A stretch of DNA of 8,986 nt from an uncultured Porphyromonas sp. Its GTDB lineage: Bacteria; Bacteroidota; Bacteroidia; Bacteroidales; Porphyromonadaceae. Where the stretch lies: positions 1 through 8,986 of the forward strand of contig CAMCJO010000067.1 in assembly GCA_945875135.1 (NCBI GenBank), given 5' to 3'. The notes below the pieces were generated by a model. The model was not told where the DNA came from. It saw nothing but the letters and a program-made list of their open reading frames with translations, and did not search any database. Positions 1 through 5,404 of the stretch are shown piece by piece. Position 1 is the first letter of the stretch. Each line of letters starts with the position of its first letter. The translations under genes and the position numbers were made by a program.

Positions 1-575
1 TATGCTATCTGCACGACACGCTCGATGAGACACAGCTCTCCGCCATCGACACACCGCTCCTAGCGAGTCTCTCGTGGCTTCTCCTAGACGACGAGCTACG
101 CGTCGTGCGTAGCGAAGATCACCTACTACTCAGTGGCGTGCCGATTACGAGCGAAGCGACCGACTACCACCAGCTGACGACCGAGTTTGTTGCGGGGCAT
201 GGTGAGCCACCTCAAGCGGTGCTAGAGCTATTCCTCAGAGACCTAGAGACTACGCAGATGATCGTGGGGCATAGCCTCGCCTTCCACCTAGCTGTCCTAG
301 CACACGACCTGCAGCACTACCAGTTGCCCAGTGAGAGCCTCTGGAGCAAGCGACGCTTCTGCACCATGCGCCAAGGCATCAACTACCTCATCTCGCACTA
401 CCAAGCCGATCCTCTACAGACACGCATCAGCCTAGAGACGCTTTACAGCAAGCTCCTATGGGGACGCGAGGGACTAGAGATCCTTTACCAGCTCAAGTCT
501 CGACACGACGTAGTCCTCGCCACGCACTGCTTCATCAAGCTCTACAAAGATCCGACCAGTGTGGCCGACTCGTGA
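1..575 (+). CDS. DnaQ-like (DEDDh) 3'-5' exonuclease-fold protein, 5' end cut off by window; active site probably degenerate
   Basis: The reading frame is open from the window edge (first full codon at 3) to a TGA at 573-575, giving 190 visible residues. A GTG at 105 could act as a start, but the frame upstream is clearly coding and homologous-looking (DTPLLASLSWLLLDDELRVV), so this is a truncated gene rather than a 156-residue one. Resemblance to the DEDDh exonuclease family (DNA polymerase III epsilon-like, cytoplasmic, removes nucleotides from DNA 3' ends) rests on: a strand resembling PRLVQLAWLL; SEATDYHQLTTE, like the family's EA..VHGITTE; IVGHSLAFHLAVL, matching motif II (HNxxFD); RFCTMRQ, like KICTMR; and RHDVVLATHCFIKL, matching motif III (HxxxxDxxAT). 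Oddly, the motif II Asp is His and the motif III His is Leu, while the motif III Asp is kept. Motif I is either outside the window or a divergent DTLDET near the edge. The fold assignment is fairly secure; catalytic activity is doubtful. Confidence 0.75.
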   Translation, partial: CYLHDTLDETQLSAIDTPLLASLSWLLLDDELRVVRSEDHLLLSGVPITSEATDYHQLTTEFVAGHGEPPQAVLELFLRDLETTQMIVGHSLAFHLAVLAHDLQHYQLPSESLWSKRRFCTMRQGINYLISHYQADPLQTRISLETLYSKLLWGREGLEILYQLKSRHDVVLATHCFIKLYKDPTSVADS

Positions 576-1351
576 CCGTGCAGCAGGTGAACGAGCGTGA
601 TCACAACGCCCATCACAACGAAAAGAAGCGAGACCCCCACATTGAGCCACTTGCGCCACCGCTGCATACCGCCAGCGAAACGCGCTAAGCGACTCATCCC
701 CATCCGTATCAGACCATAGACGGGATAAGCGACACTAGCTGTCAGGAGCGCAAAGAGTCCCAAATAGAGTAGCCCCACAGCCCCCCCCGTCTGAGCAGTC
801 ATAGGCACCAGCATGCCGAAGTAGATCAGTCCCGTAGCGGGGCAGAAGAAGAGAGCCGAGCTAAAGCCCAGCCAGAGGGCTCGCCAGCTCCACGCTCCCT
901 GCCGCTCTAGCGGTTGCCTCTGCTCATGATCAGGATCTTCCGCTGGATGCGTTGGCTCCGCCTCATGATGATGCCCCTCATGGTCGTGATGATCGTGATG
1001 GTCGTGACAGCCAAACAGCCAGAGCAATACCCCCAGTAAGATGATCAGCGGTCCCAGCCAATGCTCCAAGCCATACAGGATCTGCTCCTGTATCTGGAAC
1101 GTCTGAATGCTCGTACGCAAGAGCCAAGCCGAGAGCAGCCCGAGCGAGAAGTAGAGCAGCGCACGTCCCAGTGCATAGAGCGTAGCGATCCACCACCCTT
1201 GCCGTCTACTCATCTGCCGTCCCGTCAAGAAGAGCAGCGAGGAGACCACCGTCGCCAGTGGACAAGGATTGATCGCTACGAGGAGTGCCATCGCCACCAC
1301 CGCTACGAAAGGCGTCGAACTAGTGACCAGTGCTAAGAGATCAGCCTGCAT
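542..1351 (-). CDS. ArsG-like / DsbD-transmembrane-type permease with His-rich loop
   Basis: Inner-membrane protein of 269 residues, with ATG at 1349-1351 and TAG at 542-544. Hydrophobic segments lie near residues 14-44, 52-78, 97-114, 157-185, 188-212 and 236-258. Each half carries a Pro-Cys motif: INPCPLAT at 27-34 and FFCPATG at 168-174, followed by LIYFGMLVP. This paired pattern is typical of the ArsG-type efflux permeases and the related DsbD/CcdA transmembrane family, where the motifs sit in re-entrant or helix-breaking positions. Between the halves, residues 115-142 hold Cys115 and eleven His in a CHDHHDHHDHEGHHH-type stretch, which suggests metal binding (Zn, Ni, Co or Cu; metal not determinable). 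No thioredoxin or arsenic-resistance genes are adjacent, so the substrate is unknown; electron transfer or metal/arsenical export are both possible. It starts 29 bp after porU ends and is probably in its transcript. Its 3' end overlaps the convergent exonuclease gene by 34 bp. A G8 run lies in its coding strand. Confidence 0.75.
   Translation of the reverse strand: MQADLLALVTSSTPFVAVVAMALLVAINPCPLATVVSSLLFLTGRQMSRRQGWWIATLYALGRALLYFSLGLLSAWLLRTSIQTFQIQEQILYGLEHWLGPLIILLGVLLWLFGCHDHHDHHDHEGHHHEAEPTHPAEDPDHEQRQPLERQGAWSWRALWLGFSSALFFCPATGLIYFGMLVPMTAQTGGAVGLLYLGLFALLTASVAYPVYGLIRMGMSRLARFAGGMQRWRKWLNVGVSLLFVVMGVVITLVHLLHGHESATLVGSL
980..1006. repeat. three 9-bp tandem units encoding the HDH-type metal-binding stretch
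   Basis: Three consecutive 9-bp units read ATGGTCGTG, ATGATCGTG and ATGGTCGTG on the + strand, and encode repeated His-Asp-His triplets in the permease loop on the - strand. Because the unit length is a multiple of three, copy-number changes would alter the number of His residues without shifting the frame. Confidence 0.8.
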
Positions 1352-1380
1352 AACGAAACAGATTGCTTAGTCAGAGAGGC

Positions 1381-4300
1381 TTAGCGCACCACGATCTTGC
1401 CCGAAGTATAGGCAGGCACCGAGTCACCTTGCGTCATCCGCAAGCGGTAGATGTAAAGCCCTGGCAGCAAGGCACCACCCGACTGTAGCTTAGGCTCCCA
1501 TCGTATCAGAGCAGGCGTATCGTAGCCAGAGCGAGCCACCATCTGCGGCGAGAGCGCAACGAGCGCGCCACGATAGTCGTACAGCTCGATAGTCACATCG
1601 ACCTCCACGCCTGGCGCATTGTTGTACACCTCCACGATCAGCGGATCATCAGCCGTCAAGACCCCAGGACGAGCATGACTCTCGACCACCGTCGGTGCTT
1701 GACCAGCACGCACACGGAAGGCGAAGCTACGCACCGTCACATTGTTGCACACATCCCATACCGTAAAAGTCGCTGTATGGTCGCCATCGGGCAGCTCAGG
1801 CAGCAGGTAAAGCACCCGCCCCACACCCGCCTCCATCTCAGAGGCAGTGTAGCTGCTGTTGAGGTTAAAGGTCAAGTCCTCACGACCGTCCACAACCAGC
1901 GTCATGTTGTGTCCTACGCCCGTTCCCGAGAGGTTGATTCCCGAGGCATCAGCCAGCGTGGCAACGAAGAGCGGTGTCGAGCCGATTGGGTTCTCTATCG
2001 AGAAGTTTGGATGACCTAGGTATAGCTCTCGTATCTCCGGCGGTATCGTATCGGCCACACTGTGCTCACCCACTCCAGGCTTGACGCAGATCGCATGGCT
2101 CACGCCCATCGCTTCGTATGGCTCGCTACCCTTCGCATCACTATAAGCATAGAGATTGATCTTACCATTGCCCCCGCTATATGGGAGGTCTTTAGGCACC
2201 ACAAAGGAAAAGTCAAAGTGTCCCTCCTTTACCTCAGCGATACCCGCATAGAGCATCCCTGGGTAGTCCTCAAAAGAGGTAATCTTCTCAGGATCCTTGT
2301 CAGGCGCATTGTCAATGTGCGTCTTGACCTGAGCCTTAGCGTCAAAGACCGTCACAAAGAGCCGGCCCGTGAAGTCACCCTGCACAACCCCCTGACTGCT
2401 CGCCACGTAGCCCCGCACCTGCACACTATCCATGGCGTGGAGCGGCACCGCCTCACCCGAAGAGAGATTGTCGAGCGAGACACCCGCCAACTCCGTGATG
2501 ACCGTCTCATAGGCTGGCATACGAAGGCGCAGAGCTGGATCACCGAGCAGGAAGAAGTTCAGCTTATTCGTCGTATCGTAGCTTATCAGATCGTTTTTTG
2601 CATCACGCATCACGATGCCCATAGGACGGAGGAAACCATCCGCTTGAGGCGTAAAGAGACTCTCATGTAGTGCCCTATTCATCTGCTCATTAGCTACATC
2701 CATCACCACGCGCGTAGTCGTGTAGAGCGCGATAGCCCCACTGGTCGGATTGAGCATGGCCGACTCCCCAGCCGACGTCTGCGGATGGTCGTAATTGGTA
2801 AAGTCACAAGTCGCCGTGATCCAGACTGGCAGGTGGGGATAGTCAAAGCGCATGATATCGGTCTGTGTCAAGATCTGCTCATCGCTCCACGCTGCGGGGC
2901 CCCCGTGTCCCGTATAGTCTAGGAGGAGCAGTCCCTTCTGTAGCTCATCCATCAGTTTGCGACGTGCATCCGGCACCGAGGTACGCCCGCCCACATTCTT
3001 GTGTGCGTAGGCATCCATATAGACTTTAGAGACGATCAGCTCTGGCTGCAGCCGCTCCATAAGCTGGGCAATGCGATCCGCTTGGGTTAGGTGCGAGTAA
3101 CCATCCATATTGTCCGCTACATAGCAAGCACGCGTACGCCACACCCCTGGTACCTGCTCGCTATCGTAGCGGATTATTTTATCCACCACTGCCTCAGCCT
3201 CAGCCAGCGTCCGTACCGTCAGACGACCGATACCCACCGAGAGCGTCTGAGCCCCGATACCTACACCACGCTGCCCCTCTGAGAGGAGACCAAAGTAGTC
3301 ATCTGTCGAGTAGCTGTAGACATTGGTCGAGTTCTCTCCTTGATAAGTCAGCAGAAACTCCGTCTGCTGCAAGTCTCTTGCTCTCCAGTCTTGCGACACC
3401 TTTCGATTGTCGTATGCACCATCGCCCATTAGGAGCAGCAGCGGGTGGTAGCTACCCGCACCATGCTCCGCCTCATAGCGCTGCTTATAGTCCCACAGCA
3501 TCAAGCGATAAGCCGTCGCATCGGGCGTGCCGCCATTATATTCGTCAAAAAGCTCCTGCTGCGTCACCACCTGCACCCGTAGCCCCGAGTGCGCTCTGTG
3601 GTAAATGGCCAAGCGCTCTGCTGCGGGGCGCAAAGCTTCTGTCGTGATCATCAGATAGTCAGGCACCGTGTCTAGACGCACCCCTCCGTGAGGCAGTGTC
3701 ACCACCTGCTCCACAGGATAAGCATCTGTCAGAGCAAAAAGCGTATACTCCACAGGACGCCCCGCCCCGTCTGTCACTGCGCCCGTAAAGGTCAAGGCGC
3801 CACCCTGCTCCGCTGCGGACAAGCTCGTTACCTGCCCCTCGGCCGTACGTCCCCACAGTTGTAGCGCACCAGCAGAGCCTGTCATCCCGATGCGGTGCTC
3901 TGCGGTCGCTCCTGGCGTAGCGGAGAAATTGCGAAAGGCCAACTGCCCCTTGCCCCCATACTGCAAAGCGACCGGAGCCACCAGTGTCACATAGTCTAGA
4001 TAAGCCGCCCGCCCTGCAGGTGCTATCTGTAGCTGCGCCTCCACGCTCTGAGCCTCAGAGGGGAGCTTGGAGGCGAAGCTCTTAGCGTGATAGATCCCAG
4101 CTAGATAGGTGCTGGATGAGCTATCTTCACTCCTCTTGATGATATCTTTGTAGGTCTCACCGCCTAGCTGCACCGTCAGCTCCAGCGTCTGATCTTTGTC
4201 TGGTAGCCCCACATAAGCCATGCCCAGTTGCCCCTCGGCTGCTGGCACCAGTGGCGTCGGTAGCGAGAGCGACACCGTGAGCGGGTGCCCCCCGATCGGC

Positions 4301-4863
4301 TCGCCAAAGAGCTTACGCCCCGAGGCACGCAGCGAGTGGCGATCCATCTCATGCACCACATGCGCCAAGAAGCTCGTCCGCACAGCCGTCTCCGTAGCCT
4401 GCTGCGCACTCTGAGACTCGATGCGATGCGCCGGTAGATCCGCGCGATCGGTCACTAGGTAGTACCCCTTATTACTATAGATGTTTTGCTGATGGCGGAA
4501 GGTCTGCTGCGACAGCTCAGGGATCCACTCGGTCGTCCCCGTAGCGTAAAAGTAGACCGCTTCATCAGCCACATAGATGGGGACAGGCGTAAGCTGCAAA
4601 GTGTTGTCCTCTAGCACCTCGCTGAGCATCGCACCGCCCCGCCCGAAGAGACGTACCTCCGCGGGGTTGTCTATGCCCGCCTCGCGCAGTGCCGCAAAGG
4701 TAACCTTATGCACGCCAGTGCGTGTCACAGAGAGTCGCGCCCAGTGTCCCTCACGGAGCGGAGCAGTGGCTGCGAACTGCGCCTCCAACCCCAGCAGAGA
4801 GGCAAGTAGCGTGACCAGTAGCAGGCAAATAGGTCTGTATATATATAGGAGTCTATGTCTCAT
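1381..4863 (-). CDS. porU: T9SS sortase PorU (C25 gingipain-type cysteine peptidase)
   Basis: PorU is the outer-surface peptidase of the type IX secretion system. It removes the C-terminal sorting domain of exported cargo and, with PorV, attaches cargo to anionic LPS. From ATG 4863 the product is 1160 residues, close to the known P. gingivalis PorU (about 1160). It has a signal peptide (MRHRLLYIYRPICLLLVTLL..., likely cut after LEA at 26-28), an N-terminal beta-rich region to about 395, a C25 peptidase domain about 400-780, Ig-like beta regions, and a C-terminal sorting-like domain about 1080-1160 ending in TSGKIVVR. Catalytic His is His653 in YTGHGGPAAWSD (codon 2905-2907) and the nucleophile is Cys686 in ITATCDFTNYD (codon 2806-2808), 33 residues apart. 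The frame extends up to an ATG at 4959, but that start precedes the promoter box at 4925-4932 and would bury the signal peptide; ATG 4869 (two residues longer) is also possible. The permease gene follows after 29 bp. No porV is adjacent. Confidence 0.95.
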   Translation of the reverse strand: MRHRLLYIYRPICLLLVTLLASLLGLEAQFAATAPLREGHWARLSVTRTGVHKVTFAALREAGIDNPAEVRLFGRGGAMLSEVLEDNTLQLTPVPIYVADEAVYFYATGTTEWIPELSQQTFRHQQNIYSNKGYYLVTDRADLPAHRIESQSAQQATETAVRTSFLAHVVHEMDRHSLRASGRKLFGEPIGGHPLTVSLSLPTPLVPAAEGQLGMAYVGLPDKDQTLELTVQLGGETYKDIIKRSEDSSSSTYLAGIYHAKSFASKLPSEAQSVEAQLQIAPAGRAAYLDYVTLVAPVALQYGGKGQLAFRNFSATPGATAEHRIGMTGSAGALQLWGRTAEGQVTSLSAAEQGGALTFTGAVTDGAGRPVEYTLFALTDAYPVEQVVTLPHGGVRLDTVPDYLMITTEALRPAAERLAIYHRAHSGLRVQVVTQQELFDEYNGGTPDATAYRLMLWDYKQRYEAEHGAGSYHPLLLLMGDGAYDNRKVSQDWRARDLQQTEFLLTYQGENSTNVYSYSTDDYFGLLSEGQRGVGIGAQTLSVGIGRLTVRTLAEAEAVVDKIIRYDSEQVPGVWRTRACYVADNMDGYSHLTQADRIAQLMERLQPELIVSKVYMDAYAHKNVGGRTSVPDARRKLMDELQKGLLLLDYTGHGGPAAWSDEQILTQTDIMRFDYPHLPVWITATCDFTNYDHPQTSAGESAMLNPTSGAIALYTTTRVVMDVANEQMNRALHESLFTPQADGFLRPMGIVMRDAKNDLISYDTTNKLNFFLLGDPALRLRMPAYETVITELAGVSLDNLSSGEAVPLHAMDSVQVRGYVASSQGVVQGDFTGRLFVTVFDAKAQVKTHIDNAPDKDPEKITSFEDYPGMLYAGIAEVKEGHFDFSFVVPKDLPYSGGNGKINLYAYSDAKGSEPYEAMGVSHAICVKPGVGEHSVADTIPPEIRELYLGHPNFSIENPIGSTPLFVATLADASGINLSGTGVGHNMTLVVDGREDLTFNLNSSYTASEMEAGVGRVLYLLPELPDGDHTATFTVWDVCNNVTVRSFAFRVRAGQAPTVVESHARPGVLTADDPLIVEVYNNAPGVEVDVTIELYDYRGALVALSPQMVARSGYDTPALIRWEPKLQSGGALLPGLYIYRLRMTQGDSVPAYTSGKIVVR

Positions 4864-4924
4864 AAGCATTCTAATAACGTGGGTATAGCTACTTATAGTA
4901 TATCCATAGCCACGACCGACAGTG

Positions 4925-4932
4925 CAAATATA
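4925..4932 (-). promoter_or_regulatory. porU promoter, Bacteroidota -7 box TATATTTG
   Basis: On the - strand the sequence reads TATATTTG, a perfect match to the Bacteroidota sigma-70 (SigABfr) -7 consensus TAnnTTTG. It lies about 55-60 bp upstream of the chosen porU start, which would give a leader of roughly 50 nt. No good TTTG -33 element is visible at the expected spacing, where a dyad lies instead. Confidence 0.7.
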
Positions 4933-4950
4933 CCACAATCTTCCCTTTGG

Positions 4951-4970
4951 TCTCGGCATCGCCGCCGAGA
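4951..4970. promoter_or_regulatory. perfect 7-bp inverted repeat over the -33 region of porU
   Basis: TCTCGGC (4951-4957) and GCCGAGA (4964-4970) are perfect reverse complements separated by 6 bp. The dyad begins 18 bp upstream of the porU TATATTTG box, so it covers the place where a -33 element would sit. A transcription-factor operator is the simplest reading; it is not followed by a T-run in either direction, so an intrinsic terminator is unlikely. This is inference from position and symmetry only. Confidence 0.45.
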
Positions 4971-5046
4971 GAGATCACATTAGTAAGTATTGCTGTCTGG
5001 TAAAAGCTTTTTGAGGGGTGTCGAGCAGGTCGTCCTATAGAAATAA

Positions 5047-5172
5047 GCTAACTATCAGTTCATCAGCTTGAAACTACAGTTTCATACGGGTGAAACTACA
5101 GTTTCATACGGGTGAAACTACAGTTTCATAGGTAAGAAACTAGAGTTTCATAGGTAGGAAACTACAGTTTCA
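5047..5172. repeat. tandem array of 22-bp palindromic units (five clear copies plus one degenerate copy)
   Basis: Five units start at 5069, 5091, 5113, 5135 and 5157, exactly 22 bp apart. Each contains the dyad GAAACT-NN-AGTTTC, and four of the five have AC at the centre (the fourth has AG). The arms are identical in all five; differences fall on the outermost base, the centre and the 6-bp spacer (TACGGG after units 1-2, TAGGTA after units 3-4). The preceding 22 bp, 5047-5068, align in the same register with 11 of 22 matches, including AACTA and TTCAT, and look like a decayed sixth unit. The array lies in the middle of the porU/LRR divergent region. A 22-bp period is near two helical turns, so bound protein would sit on one DNA face. 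Operator array or expanded repetitive element are both possible. Confidence 0.95.
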
Positions 5173-5209
5173 TATGAAGGGAACTGGGCGAAGGGCTCAT
5201 TAGCCAGGA

Positions 5210-5250
5210 GATAGGTCAGAGCGTTGTATCCTTGATCAGGCTCTGATATC
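5210..5250. repeat. imperfect inverted repeat (hairpin-forming) in the intergenic region
   Basis: TCAGAGC (5216-5222) pairs perfectly with GCTCTGA (5240-5246). After a 2-nt bulge (5214-5215) the stem continues as GATA (5210-5213) with TATC (5247-5250). It lies upstream of the LRR-gene promoter box, so it is not part of that transcript. There is no adjacent T-run and its role is unknown. Confidence 0.6.
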
Positions 5251-5278
5251 CTAGTCGCGTCGCATTTGATACAAGGAT
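5224..5278. repeat. overlapping inverted repeats TTGTATC/GATACAA and ATCCTTG/CAAGGAT
   Basis: TTGTATCCTTG at 5224-5234 and GATACAAGGAT at 5268-5278 form two alternative 7-bp inverted pairings: TTGTATC with GATACAA, and ATCCTTG with CAAGGAT. The two blocks share a permuted core, so they could be facing half-sites for one DNA-binding protein, 44 bp apart (about four helical turns) and 44-98 bp upstream of the LRR-gene -7 box. The left block lies in the loop of the hairpin at 5210-5250. Confidence 0.5.
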
Positions 5279-5321
5279 GTCTAGATATAGAAACAAAAGA
5301 GCCTACTTAAAAATATTTTAT

Positions 5322-5329
5322 TATATTTG
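5322..5329 (+). promoter_or_regulatory. LRR-gene promoter, Bacteroidota -7 box TATATTTG
   Basis: TATATTTG matches the TAnnTTTG consensus and is identical to the porU box facing the other way. It is preceded by an AT-rich stretch (5308-5323); no TTTG -33 element is evident. The expected leader is about 70 nt to the ATG at 5405. The bases before that ATG are A/T-rich (AAACATACTTATCAC) without a Shine-Dalgarno sequence, as is usual in this phylum. Confidence 0.7.
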
Positions 5330-5404
5330 CGGTCGGAATTTCCCTTGCCGCTCTTTTTTGCGCTGGGACACGCAGAGACAACCACTACTAAACATACTTA
5401 TCAC

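Noticed and set aside
458..688. Small + strand open frame spanning the exonuclease/permease junction
   Set aside because: It overlaps both better-supported genes in another frame and encodes a low-complexity product with no family features.
2062..2670. Open frame of about 200 codons on the + strand inside porU
   Set aside because: It is antisense to the conserved PorU peptidase domain and beyond, with no recognisable motifs; its openness follows from porU codon use.
4864..4959. Longer porU start at ATG 4959 adding 32 residues
   Set aside because: This extension runs through the TATATTTG promoter box, would put the signal peptide internally, and gives a product longer than the known PorU; starts at 4863 or 4869 fit better.
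5069..5172. CRISPR array
   Set aside because: The 22-bp period with 6-bp, partly identical spacers leaves no room for unique spacers, and no cas genes are present.
5329..5359. Terminator-like GCGG/CCGC stem followed by T6 in the LRR leader
   Set aside because: The stem is only 4 bp with a long loop, and its left arm lies at or before the expected transcription start, so it would not be transcribed.
5327..5404. Longer LRR-gene start at TTG 5327
   Set aside because: The codon is part of the promoter box itself and adds 26 residues before a complete signal peptide.
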